A stretch of 18,784 nucleotides of DNA from an uncultured Clostridia bacterium (lineage in GTDB: Bacteria; Bacillota; Clostridia; Christensenellales; Pumilibacteraceae), in contig CAKQDN010000033.1 in assembly GCA_934229275.1 (NCBI GenBank), forward strand, positions 1 through 18,784. Direction: 5' to 3'. Shown piece after piece: positions 1 through 7,410 of this stretch. The notes beneath the pieces are model-generated. The model searched no databases. It had not been told where the DNA came from and saw only the letters and a list, made by a program, of their open reading frames with translations. Each line of letters starts with the position of its first letter. The stretch's first letter is position 1. The translations under genes and the position numbers were made by a program.

Positions 1-20
1 CGGGAGGGGAGACCCCTCCC

Positions 21-101
21 CTACAAAAAGAAGCAAAGAGTGCGTTTACCAAACAATCCTAACTTAAAAGTTTTTTGCCTACTTTTTTTCAAAAAAGTAG
101 G
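21..101 (+). repeat. Dispersed intergenic repeat, copy A
   Basis: An 81-base block aligns closely with 12091-12173. Both share a CTACAA-AAGAAG start, an AGTGCGTTTAC core, ACTTAAAAGTTTTTTG, and a terminal hairpin. In this copy the hairpin is CCTACTTTTTT (78-88) facing AAAAAAGTAGG (91-101). A GC hairpin (GGGAGGGG at 2-9, CCCCTCCC at 13-20, loop AGA) abuts the left side and may belong to the element. It lies immediately past the stop codon of the minus-strand gene at 102-797. No coding potential is seen. Confidence 0.75.
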
Positions 102-797
102 TTAGTCTGGGGAAGAGGGAGTGTGCTTGAAGAGAAGGTACATGAGGAGAATGACGGGGATGCAAAGGGCGGCGACGACAACGTATTCGCCGTATGCGGA
201 AACGTGCGCTTCGTTGTAGACGGGAGCGACTACGGGTTGCTCTTCGGGCTCGACGACGTTATTGGGAAGAGCGGGAACGACGGCGTACATCGAGTAGACG
301 TATCCGCGTTTGCCTTCGCCGAGATCGACGCAGTACCAGCGCGAGCCTATCATTTTGTTCTGTTCGCTGCCCTCGACGAAACCGTAGTAGTACAGTTTGG
401 TGCCGTCGGTAAGGCGCGAGCAAACGTTATCGGCGGTGTGGTCGGGCTTTAAGCGAACGTTTACGGTGCCGCCGTCGTTGGAGAGGGAAAGATAACTTTC
501 GGCAAATTTATACTTGGGGATGAAATCGAAGGGCGAGAGATATTCGCGCCGAGCATAGCCGTCTACGTTTTTATAAGTCACGCGGAGCACGCTTTCGTCC
601 TGCTCGGTGACGCAAACGAAATAGGTGGGCGGAAGAGAAGTGATCGCGTTCGTAAGTTCGCGATCGGAATAGAGTACGCAGCCGCTTAATACCTGCGCAT
701 AAAAGGGCAGAGATTGCGCCTTCGTCGCCGAAACGGGAAAAATCGGTAAAATGGCGAGAATCACCGTAATAATAAGACTTGCGAACAGTTTTTTCAT
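102..797 (-). CDS. Exported membrane-anchored protein with SH3-like domains
   Basis: The 231-residue product starts with a classic signal peptide (MKK, then a hydrophobic run to about residue 21, with a likely signal peptidase site near VSA-TKA around residue 24). Two SH3-type beta modules follow. The clearer one is at about 111-171, with VNVRLKPD, a GTKLYYYG turn, SRWYCVDL and RGYVYSMY. The other is at about 31-88. After a Pro/Glu linker (about 175-195) there is one membrane span at about 205-223 and a short KHTPSSPD tail. The expected topology is SH3 domains outside the cell, anchored at the C-terminus. SH3b domains usually bind peptidoglycan or peptides, so a cell-wall role is inferred, not shown. 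No good Shine-Dalgarno precedes the ATG. The gene diverges from the phage-like operon across only 77 bases. It could be a host envelope gene or be linked to the cassette. Confidence 0.8.
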   Translation of the reverse strand: MKKLFASLIITVILAILPIFPVSATKAQSLPFYAQVLSGCVLYSDRELTNAITSLPPTYFVCVTEQDESVLRVTYKNVDGYARREYLSPFDFIPKYKFAESYLSLSNDGGTVNVRLKPDHTADNVCSRLTDGTKLYYYGFVEGSEQNKMIGSRWYCVDLGEGKRGYVYSMYAVVPALPNNVVEPEEQPVVAPVYNEAHVSAYGEYVVVAALCIPVILLMYLLFKHTPSSPD

Positions 798-874
798 ATG
801 TAAATTTTAACTTAATACAGGGGGAGAGGTCGCGCTTAAAAGGTCGAAAAATCGCTTTTTTGCCCGACGCGTTT

Positions 875-2305
875 ATGACGGAAAAGGAAATTATCTTAAA
901 AATCAGGAAAATCGACGGTCTGCTTGCCGAAAAGCGCGAGCGAAACGAGTTGTCGAGGTATAACACCGGCGAGAAAATTCACTTGAAGCAACTGGAATTT
1001 CACAAGTGCAAAAAGCGGATTCGCTGGGTGTTCGGCGGCAACCGAACGGGAAAAACCGAGTGCGGAGCGGTGGAAACCGTGTGGATGGCGAGGGGCATCC
1101 ATCCGTACAGGCAAAATCGCAAAAACACCGAAGGGTGGGTGGTGTCGCTGTCGCGCGACGTGCAGAGAGAGGTCGCTCAGCGCAAGATTCTGAAGTACTT
1201 GAACGAAGAGTGGATCGAGGATATAGTCATGAACAGCGGAAGGGCGGACTGCCCCGAAACCGGCGTTATCGACTGTATTGCCGTCCGGAACGTGTTCGGC
1301 GGAATAAGCCGCATTTGGTTCAAAAGTTGCGAGATGGGCAGAGCCAAGTTTCAGGGCGCGTCGCTCGACTATGTGTGGTTCGACGAGGAGCCGCCCGAGG
1401 ACATTTTCGACGAGTGCCTGATGCGCGTCATGGACAGAAAAGGCGATATTTTCGCGACCATGACGCCGCTTCTCGGACGAACGTTCGTGTACGACCGCAT
1501 CTATCTCAATCCCGGGCGCGACGAGCGCGTGTGGTACGAGTTCATGTCCTGGAAAGACAATCCGTTTCTGGACGAAGAGGAACTTAATTCTCTAAGGTCC
1601 GCGCTTTCGGAAGAAGAACTCAATATGCGCGAGTACGGCAGATTTTCTTCTCTTAAAGGGCTGGTGTATCCTGAGTTCGACGAGAACGTGCACGTTATCG
1701 AGCCGTTCGACGTTCCCGAAGAGTGGTACGACTGCATTTCGATTGACCCGGGGCTAAAAAACCCGACTTCCTGCCACTTCTACGCGACCGACGGGGAAAA
1801 AGTCTACGTCATTGCCGAGCATTACGAAAGCGATAAACCGGTCGAGTATCACTGCCGCAGGATCAGGGAAATCGCGGCTCGGCTCAACTGGAAAACGGAC
1901 GAGAGGGGCAGGCTGCGCGCCATTATCGACAGCGCGGCGGGGCAAAGAACGCTGGCGGCGGAAAAAAGCGTGAGCGAACTTTTCGCAGGGAACGGAATTT
2001 TAGTCAATCCCAAAGTAAACAAAAACGTTTTTCGCGGAATTTCGAAAGTCAAGAGCATGCTGCTCGGCGACGGCAAGACACCGGACCTTTATATCTTTTC
2101 TTCGTGCGTCAATATGATCCGCGAGATCAAGGGGTATAAGTGGGGCGACGGCGATAGTCCTGTTAAGCGCGACGACCACGCAATGGACGAACTGCGGTAT
2201 TACGTTATGACGCTGCCCGAACGTAAAACCGTTCCGGAAAAAACTGGAGATAACCTGATCGAAGCCGATAAAAGGAGGATCAGATTATGGATGAGAAAAT
2301 CATAG
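875..2305 (+). CDS. terL: Phage terminase large subunit (TerL)
   Basis: This is the packaging motor: an N-terminal ATPase that pumps DNA into the procapsid and a C-terminal nuclease that cuts it. Counting from the ATG at 875 (476 residues), the Walker A motif GGNRTGKTE is at 54-62, Walker B VWFDEE at 167-172, and the coupling motif ATMTP at 194-198. The RNase H-like nuclease acids appear as D291 (SIDPG), D352 (IIDSAA) and D438 (DDHAMDEL). All key residues are present, so the protein looks functional. The frame is open upstream to 779, but that start would lie inside the divergent gene's signal peptide. ATG 875 is preferred although it lacks a clear Shine-Dalgarno, and TTG 860 is an alternative. 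No terminase small subunit gene precedes it. The next gene overlaps its 3' end by 19 bases. Confidence 0.93.
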   Translation: MTEKEIILKIRKIDGLLAEKRERNELSRYNTGEKIHLKQLEFHKCKKRIRWVFGGNRTGKTECGAVETVWMARGIHPYRQNRKNTEGWVVSLSRDVQREVAQRKILKYLNEEWIEDIVMNSGRADCPETGVIDCIAVRNVFGGISRIWFKSCEMGRAKFQGASLDYVWFDEEPPEDIFDECLMRVMDRKGDIFATMTPLLGRTFVYDRIYLNPGRDERVWYEFMSWKDNPFLDEEELNSLRSALSEEELNMREYGRFSSLKGLVYPEFDENVHVIEPFDVPEEWYDCISIDPGLKNPTSCHFYATDGEKVYVIAEHYESDKPVEYHCRRIREIAARLNWKTDERGRLRAIIDSAAGQRTLAAEKSVSELFAGNGILVNPKVNKNVFRGISKVKSMLLGDGKTPDLYIFSSCVNMIREIKGYKWGDGDSPVKRDDHAMDELRYYVMTLPERKTVPEKTGDNLIEADKRRIRLWMRKS

Positions 2306-2571
2306 CGGCAGTCAGAAAAAAAGCCAAAGGTTACAAAGTGACCGAGAAGGTGGAGGAAAAACAACTTATCGACGGAGAAATGCAGGTGGTTAAAGTAAGG
2401 CTGAGTACGAAAGAAGTGCCTTGCGATATTTCCGCGGCTAAGTTTTTGTCCGAGATCGAAGCCGATAAAGCGGTGGACGATATGACGGAAGAAGAACTCA
2501 AAGCGGAAAAACTGCGGCTTCTTCGCGAATTCGGGGAGATGTGTAATGGAATTATTGAAAAACAAGTATAA
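2287..2571 (+). CDS. Small phage protein, possible terminase-small-subunit remnant
   Basis: The product is 94 residues, charged, with no membrane segment. The N-terminal part (KKAKGYKVTEKVEEK) is followed by a basic beta-like stretch, then STKEVPCDISAAKFLSEIE at about 60-78 and a helical acidic tail. The VPxDxxAxKFxL pattern resembles the C-terminal part of many terminase small subunits (VPPDxxAxxFWL), but no helix-turn-helix is present. A TerS-derived or TerS-substituting role is therefore an inference. It overlaps terL by 19 bases and the next gene by 26 bases, so translation is probably coupled. An AAAGGAGGA ribosome site lies just upstream of the ATG, inside terL. Confidence 0.7.
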   Translation: MDEKIIAAVRKKAKGYKVTEKVEEKQLIDGEMQVVKVRLSTKEVPCDISAAKFLSEIEADKAVDDMTEEELKAEKLRLLREFGEMCNGIIEKQV

Positions 2572-2815
2572 ACTTAAATGCGAAATGGGCGCGTGCCGCA
2601 ATAACGCGGACTATGTGCTTGTGATGGACAGAAGCGGTATTCACAGCAGTATCTGTATGTGCCGGGAGTGCGCCGAAAAACTTAAAAACGCGCTTTCAAA
2701 GCAGCCTGCGGATAAGCCGGGCGAGGAGTTGTTCCTCTCGGACGAGGCTCCTGCCGCCGTAAGAAAAAAGAGTAAGCGCGTCGCCGCCGCACGCGACGGG
2801 GAGGTGCCGGCGTGA
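2546..2815 (+). CDS. Small zinc-ribbon-like phage protein
   Basis: The product is 89 residues. The N-terminal half carries C12-x4-C17 and, 20 residues later, C37-M-C39-R-E-C42, a plausible four-cysteine zinc site flanking a beta-hairpin (DYVLVMDRSGIHSSICMC). The C-terminal half is low complexity and basic/alanine-rich (RKKSKRVAAARDGE) and may bind nucleic acid or be disordered. Its start overlaps the previous gene by 26 bases behind a GGGGAGA site, and its TGA overlaps the portal GTG start as GTGA. I do not recognise a named family. Its place between terL and portal suggests a packaging or regulatory accessory. Confidence 0.7.
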   Translation: MELLKNKYKLKCEMGACRNNADYVLVMDRSGIHSSICMCRECAEKLKNALSKQPADKPGEELFLSDEAPAAVRKKSKRVAAARDGEVPA

Positions 2816-4626
2816 GTAACGAAAAACCGACTTACGAACAGTTAAAGGTAAAGGAAATACGCGAGGATTATTTAAACCGCGTAGCAGCAAGACGAAAAAC
2901 CGAGGCGCAGTGGAAACTCAACGCGCGCATGGCGGACGGCGATCAGTATGCCGAAACTTCGCCCACGGGCGACATCGTGACGCAGCCGAAAAACTACTAC
3001 TGGGAAGAGCGGACGGCGTTTAATCATATCGCGCCTATTCTGGACACGCGACTTGCCCGTCTGTCGCGCGTTCGCCCCAAACTCAGCGTTCGCCCGGCAA
3101 GCAGCGACGAGAGCGACGTTTCCGCGGCGAAAGTCAGCGCAAAAATTCTCGAAAGCGCGTGCGGGAATCTGGATATCGACGACGTTATAAGTTCGGCTAC
3201 TATGTGGTCGGAACTGACGGGAACGGCGTTTTATAAAGTGACGTGGGACAATGCCGCAGGTATGGCGGTGGGAAAAACCGGTGACAGCGTTATTCGCGAG
3301 GGCGACGTCAGAGTGGACGTGTGCCCGCCGTACGAGGTTTTTCCCGATTCGCCCGATTGCGGAAGCGTTGCCGACTGTCGCAGTATAATTCACGCAAGAG
3401 CCGTGCGCGTCGCCGATATCAAGCGCGTGTGGGGAGCAGACGTGGACGAAGAGGAAAACGTCGCGCTCGACTATACTTCGCTTAATATGCCGTCGTTCGG
3501 AGAAAAGAACAAAAACGGTTGCGCGATGGTTATCGAAAGATACACGCGCCCCGGAAGCGTTTATCCGAAAGGTCGGCTTGAAGTGGTTGCCGGCGACAAA
3601 CTGCTCTACGAGGGCGATCTGCCGTTTCAAACGGGCAGAAACGGAGAAGTCGATTTGCCGTTCGTTCGACAAAGGTCGCTGCCGAGAGCGGGTAAGTTTT
3701 ACGGAACCTGTCCCATCGAGAGAGCCATTCCCGTTCAACGCGCATACAACGCGGTCAAGAATCGCAAGCACGAGTTTCTGAATCGTCTTGCTTCCGGCGT
3801 TCTCGCCGTCGAGGACGGCAGCGTGGACGTGGACGATCTCGAAGAAGGCGGACTGGCACCCGGTAAAATAGTCGTGTACAGAGCAGGCAGCGTCGCGCCG
3901 TCGTTTATCAATCCCGGTACCATTCCGCAGGATTTCGATAAAGAGGAAACGAGGCTACTCGAAGAGTTTGCGGCGGTTAGCGGCGTGAGCGAATTCATGT
4001 CCACTTCCAACGTGCCTACGACGGTGACGAGCGGCAGCGCGCTCGAACTGCTGATAGAACAGGACGACAGCCGTTTGTCGGTAAGCGCGGACGAAATTCG
4101 TACGGCGATTAAAGAAATCGGCAAGATGATACTGCGGCTTTATCGTCAGTTCGGCGGCAGCGCGAGAATCACGAGATGCGTGGGCGAGTCGGGCGAAACC
4201 GAAGTGCTTGCCTGGTCGGCAAGTTCGCTTGCGTGCGACGACATAGAGGTGGACACCGAGTCGGAAATAGGCGACAGCGCGGCGGCGAGAAGAAATACCA
4301 TTCTCGAACTGTACAGCGCCGGACTTCTGACCGGAGCGGACGGTAAAATAGACGAGAGTACGCGGTATAAAATTCTGCGCGCGTTCGGTTTTGCCAATCT
4401 CGAACACGCAAACGGAACGAGCGAACTGCAACGCGCTCGCGCCAAAAAGGAAAACGAGCGACTTAAAGCAGGCTCGGACGCGAAAGTAAAGTCGTACGAC
4501 GATCACGCGGCGCATATCGACGCGCATACCGCGTTTATTCTGTCGGGCGGCGTCGATGCGGAAACGGAAGCACGGATCGCCGCTCATATCGAACGCCATA
4601 AAGCGGCGCTCAAGGAGGAAAAATGA
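2812..4626 (+). CDS. Phage portal protein, P22-like
   Basis: The product is 604 residues, within the range of short-tailed-phage portals. Recognisable portal features include the N-terminal helical region with WKLNARMADGDQY, then FNHIAPILDTRLARLSRVRPKLSV-type segments at about 69-98, the TMWSELTGTAFYKVTWD stretch, and CPPYEVFPDSPD. Further on come FYGTCPIERAIPVQRAYN and a long helical segment with an ELLIEQDDSRLSVSADEIR region. This layout matches the P22 gp1-type portal family. It forms the dodecameric DNA channel at one capsid vertex and docks TerL. The GTG start lies behind a strong GGGGAGG site and shares four bases with the upstream stop. The 3' end shares ATGA with the scaffold-like gene, giving tight translational coupling. 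No frame damage is seen. Confidence 0.9.
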   Translation: MSNEKPTYEQLKVKEIREDYLNRVAARRKTEAQWKLNARMADGDQYAETSPTGDIVTQPKNYYWEERTAFNHIAPILDTRLARLSRVRPKLSVRPASSDESDVSAAKVSAKILESACGNLDIDDVISSATMWSELTGTAFYKVTWDNAAGMAVGKTGDSVIREGDVRVDVCPPYEVFPDSPDCGSVADCRSIIHARAVRVADIKRVWGADVDEEENVALDYTSLNMPSFGEKNKNGCAMVIERYTRPGSVYPKGRLEVVAGDKLLYEGDLPFQTGRNGEVDLPFVRQRSLPRAGKFYGTCPIERAIPVQRAYNAVKNRKHEFLNRLASGVLAVEDGSVDVDDLEEGGLAPGKIVVYRAGSVAPSFINPGTIPQDFDKEETRLLEEFAAVSGVSEFMSTSNVPTTVTSGSALELLIEQDDSRLSVSADEIRTAIKEIGKMILRLYRQFGGSARITRCVGESGETEVLAWSASSLACDDIEVDTESEIGDSAAARRNTILELYSAGLLTGADGKIDESTRYKILRAFGFANLEHANGTSELQRARAKKENERLKAGSDAKVKSYDDHAAHIDAHTAFILSGGVDAETEARIAAHIERHKAALKEEK

Positions 4627-5249
4627 GTATGGAAAAGAGTGAAAGCGTTGTCGGCGCGGCGATTGCGGCGAATGAAGAAAGCGTCGGCGTAAGAGAAAGC
4701 GTGACGGACGCGGAAAAAGCGGAAAGCGCGGAGGTTGCTTTCGCCGAGGAAAAGTCCGATCCGCAAGGCAAAACGGACGAGGTTTATACCGGGGAGCAGG
4801 AAAACGGCTGCCCGGTCGATGAACGCGCCGATTGCCCGGAAAATGCGGAAAAAGACGAGAACGTACGCGATAGCGAGGTCGGCGAAAAAACGGTCGAAGA
4901 GAATAACGCCGAAAGTATTCCGGGCGATACAACGCCCTCGGCGGAGCAGTTTTTCGCATGCTACTATAAAGCGGTGGCGGAAAGCGAACGACTGAGGGAG
5001 AAATTGGAACGAGCGGAGCGCGGTAACGATTTTTCGGCTATGCTGAAAAAGCCCGAAAACGCCGCGATCGCCGCTTCCGACAAACAAGTGGAAAGACTGG
5101 TTATCGAAAACTACCTTAAAAACGTTTCGAGAGGTCGCGCGCCCGAGGTCGTGGGCGGCAACATCGGCGTGACGGCTGCATCGGAAACCATCGTTCCCAA
5201 AACGCTTAAAGAAGCGAAAATGCTGGCGGATATGCTTTTCAGAAACTGA
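4623..5249 (+). CDS. Scaffolding-like protein
   Basis: The product is 208 residues and strongly acidic through the first 110 (many E/D runs, low complexity), followed by a helical segment (YYKAVAESERLREKLERAE, about 119-137). The compact C-terminal domain contains VERLVIENYLKNVSRGRAP, a GGNIGVT turn and PKTLKEAKMLADMLF. Position between portal and major capsid, acidic coiled-coil character and this C-terminal pattern fit a phage scaffolding protein that guides procapsid assembly and is then released. There is an AAGGAGG ribosome site, and the start overlaps the portal stop by four bases. The family assignment is by context and composition, not by a catalytic motif. Confidence 0.78.
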   Translation: MSMEKSESVVGAAIAANEESVGVRESVTDAEKAESAEVAFAEEKSDPQGKTDEVYTGEQENGCPVDERADCPENAEKDENVRDSEVGEKTVEENNAESIPGDTTPSAEQFFACYYKAVAESERLREKLERAERGNDFSAMLKKPENAAIAASDKQVERLVIENYLKNVSRGRAPEVVGGNIGVTAASETIVPKTLKEAKMLADMLFRN

Positions 5250-5273
5250 AAAAGGCATTTTCGCAAGTATTGA

Positions 5274-5291
5274 CGAGCAATCTTAAATTGC
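5274..5291 (+). promoter_or_regulatory. Hairpin in the capsid gene leader
   Basis: AGCAAT-CTTAA-ATTGCT forms a six-base-pair stem between the scaffold-like gene and the major capsid gene, followed by an A-rich, not U-rich, tract. It is therefore not a terminator. It may mark an mRNA processing or stability site that favours capsid expression. A TTGACG just upstream has no matching -10, so I do not call a promoter. Confidence 0.3.
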
Positions 5292-5334
5292 TGAAAAAAA
5301 TCAAAAAAACTAAAAAATAAAGGAGAAAAATACA

Positions 5335-6486
5335 ATGATCACTATAAAAGAAGCGGAAAACGCTCTTAAAAACATTTATCTCGGAACCATGAGCAATCTT
5401 CTCAATACCACGGCAAATCCGTTGCTTGCGAAGATCGAACAGACTCAGGCAGACGTATACGGCAACACCATAAGAACCGCCGTTCGCTGGGGAATCAACG
5501 GCGGCGTAGGCGTGGGCGACGAGGACGGCAATCTGCCGGTTGCGTCGGGAAACAAGTATCTGCAGTTTACCAGCACGCTTAAAAACCTTTACGGTCAGAT
5601 TTCCATTTCCGATAAGGCGATTCGCGCCGGAAGAGAAGGTATGGGCGCATTTACCGATCTTCTCAACGCGGAAATCACGGGACTTCTGGAAGCGTCCAAA
5701 TTCAACCTCGCGAGAATGTTGTACGGCGACGGAACCGGTTATCTTACTACCATAACCGCGGTCGCGGACGGCGTCGTTACCGTTCAGGACACCAATAACC
5801 TTATCGAAGGTATGCTCGTGGACGTGTACACCGCGTCGGTCGGCATCGATAAACCGGCTGTCAAAATCCTTACCATCGACAGAGCGAACAAGAAAATCAC
5901 TCTGTCCGTAACGCCCACCGTCACCACGGGATTTTTGTACAATCAGGGCAGCAAGGGCAAGGAACTGAGCGGTATCAAGTATCAGTTCCTCAGCAGCGGC
6001 AGTCTTTACGGAATCACAAGATCCACCATTACTTCGCTGCTTCCCTACACCAAGATGTCCACGGGTACGCTCGACGACGTTAAGATTCAGGAAGGAATCG
6101 ACAAAATCGAAAACGAATCCAACGGTAAAGTGGACTTCATCAGCATGTCCAAAGTCGCCAAGTATTCCTATCTCGATTACGTTGCCGCTTGCAAGCGTAA
6201 CGTGGACTACATGACCACCGAAACCGGTTTCAAGGCGATTTCTTTCGGCGGCGTGCCTATGGTTTACGAGCGTTTCGTAGACGACGGCACCATGTACTTC
6301 ATGGATACTTCCGCGCTCAAACTGCATCAGTTGTGCGACTGGAGATTCCTCGAAACCGAAAACGGCAACATTCTGCGTCAGGCTCAGGATAAGCCGGTTT
6401 ACACCGCGACTCTGGTTAAATACTGCGACCTGATCTGCTCGAAACCCAACTCGATCGCTCGTTACGTCGGAGTAACCAGATCGTAA
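5335..6486 (+). CDS. Major capsid protein
   Basis: The product is 383 residues and is expected to form the icosahedral shell (HK97-type fold by family knowledge). Visible features include the N-terminal helix region (ENALKNIYLGTMSNLL), WGINGGVGVGDEDGNLPV, the KYLQFTSTLKNLYGQISIS stretch, and a helix at LLEASKFNLARMLYGDGTG. An inserted beta domain spans about 130-205, followed by the P-domain-like ISMSKVAKYSYLDYV and the C-terminal VYTATLVKYCDLICSKP. An 85-base leader precedes it, the only substantial gap in the operon, with an AAAGGAGAAAAA ribosome site and a small hairpin. This is consistent with independently high translation of the most abundant structural protein. Codon use matches the flanking host genes. 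Confidence 0.92.
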   Translation: MITIKEAENALKNIYLGTMSNLLNTTANPLLAKIEQTQADVYGNTIRTAVRWGINGGVGVGDEDGNLPVASGNKYLQFTSTLKNLYGQISISDKAIRAGREGMGAFTDLLNAEITGLLEASKFNLARMLYGDGTGYLTTITAVADGVVTVQDTNNLIEGMLVDVYTASVGIDKPAVKILTIDRANKKITLSVTPTVTTGFLYNQGSKGKELSGIKYQFLSSGSLYGITRSTITSLLPYTKMSTGTLDDVKIQEGIDKIENESNGKVDFISMSKVAKYSYLDYVAACKRNVDYMTTETGFKAISFGGVPMVYERFVDDGTMYFMDTSALKLHQLCDWRFLETENGNILRQAQDKPVYTATLVKYCDLICSKPNSIARYVGVTRS

Positions 6487-6488
6487 TC

Positions 6489-6833
6489 ATGATCGGTAAG
6501 GGATACGTCGTAGAGGACGATTTGTTCGGTATTGCACGGCGCATAAGGGCAGTAGATCCCGATTATTTCGTCGTTTATTCGTACGAAAAAAAGAGGTATG
6601 AAGTCCGGTCGAAAGGACAGAGGGGAAGCACTCTCGCCGTGGTGCTTCCCTATCCCGTACTGGACGAGCGCGCTTTTCTGCACGTCGTTAAAACGCGTCG
6701 GGAAAGAGTGAAACAATTATTGGAAGAAATCGACGCCGCCAACGCAAAGACAGAAAAATCTGCCGTAGAGCGCGCCGTTCGCGACGTCGAGGAAAAAACC
6801 GAGCGCGCTTTAAGGGGGAAGGAATATGAGTAA
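6489..6833 (+). CDS. Conserved-looking phage head accessory protein
   Basis: The product is 114 residues: an N-terminal globular part (DLFGIARRIRAVDPDYFVVYS, then a beta-rich KKRYEVRSKGQRGSTLAVVLPYPVLDERAF) and a C-terminal charged helix (about 70-112) likely to form a coiled coil. It sits between the capsid gene and a connector candidate. In many Gram-positive short-tailed prophages a protein of this layout occupies the same slot, but I know no function for it. A role at the head-tail junction is positional inference. It starts two bases after the capsid stop with only a weak ribosome site, so it may rely on termination-reinitiation. It overlaps the next gene by eight bases. Confidence 0.75.
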   Translation: MIGKGYVVEDDLFGIARRIRAVDPDYFVVYSYEKKRYEVRSKGQRGSTLAVVLPYPVLDERAFLHVVKTRRERVKQLLEEIDAANAKTEKSAVERAVRDVEEKTERALRGKEYE

Positions 6834-7392
6834 AGTAAGCGACATAGTTAAATCCGTCGCAAAATATCTCGCAATGGACGAACTTCTTGCCGCAATGGAC
6901 GCCGGGCAAACGCTTTCGGGCGAACTTCTTGCCGAGCAAAACGATCTCGTGCGCTGCGTCAACATCGCGGCTGCGGACATCGCGCTTTGCGTTTCCGCGC
7001 CCACCGATTACAAACTGTGCACGTCGATAAAGGGCGGCATTTTCTATTCGGACGTCGACGACAATCTCATCGAAGTTTTCGACGTGAGAAACGAGTCCGG
7101 CAAAAAGGTGAGTTACACCGTTTATTCCGACAGAGTGCTCGTAGAGGACGGAAGATATTACGTTTATTTTTCGTACTCGCCCGGCAAACTGACGCTAACG
7201 AGAGAGGTGCCGTTTTCGCAGGTTATATGTCTTCGCGCTCTGCCGTACGCCGTTTGCGCCGAATACTGCGTTGCGGTGGGGCTTAACGGTGAAGCCGCGA
7301 AGTGGCATGCTCTGTTCGAAAAGGAAAGAGAAAAAATCGTGAACAAAAAGCCGCGTCCTGCCGGCATAATGTCGGCGAGAAGATGGTTTTAG
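6826..7392 (+). CDS. Head-tail connector/adaptor-like protein
   Basis: The product is 188 residues. The N-terminal half is helical (VSDIVKSVAKYLAMDELLAAM, then DLVRCVNIAAADIAL, about 5-56). A beta-rich middle (about 60-125, including IEVFDVRNESGKKVSYTVYSDRV) follows. The C-terminal part is helical (YAVCAEYCVAVGL, EKEREKIVN) and ends in SARRWF. This size, fold pattern and position after portal and capsid suggest a P22 gp4-like head-completion adaptor that extends the portal channel. There is a GGGGGAAGGA ribosome site, and the start overlaps the previous stop. The assignment rests on architecture and synteny because sequence divergence is too great for a motif-level call. Confidence 0.65.
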   Translation: MSKVSDIVKSVAKYLAMDELLAAMDAGQTLSGELLAEQNDLVRCVNIAAADIALCVSAPTDYKLCTSIKGGIFYSDVDDNLIEVFDVRNESGKKVSYTVYSDRVLVEDGRYYVYFSYSPGKLTLTREVPFSQVICLRALPYAVCAEYCVAVGLNGEAAKWHALFEKEREKIVNKKPRPAGIMSARRWF

Positions 7393-7410
7393 CGCGGAAG
7401 GGGGAAAAGT

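Noticed and set aside
779..874. Upstream extension of TerL to the ATG at 779
   Set aside because: It overlaps the start and signal peptide of the divergent gene, has no ribosome site, and the extra 32 residues lack terminase character.
5269..5334. Promoter before the capsid gene (TTGACG)
   Set aside because: No -10 hexamer lies at 16-18 bases.
6370..6410. The capsid peptide LRQAQDKP recalls the translated REP-like repeat peptide seen in many metagenome genomes
   Set aside because: It sits where homologous capsids, as I recall them, have an equivalent ILKQ-x-x-x-KPVYTATLVKY stretch, so it reads as native sequence rather than an inserted repeat.
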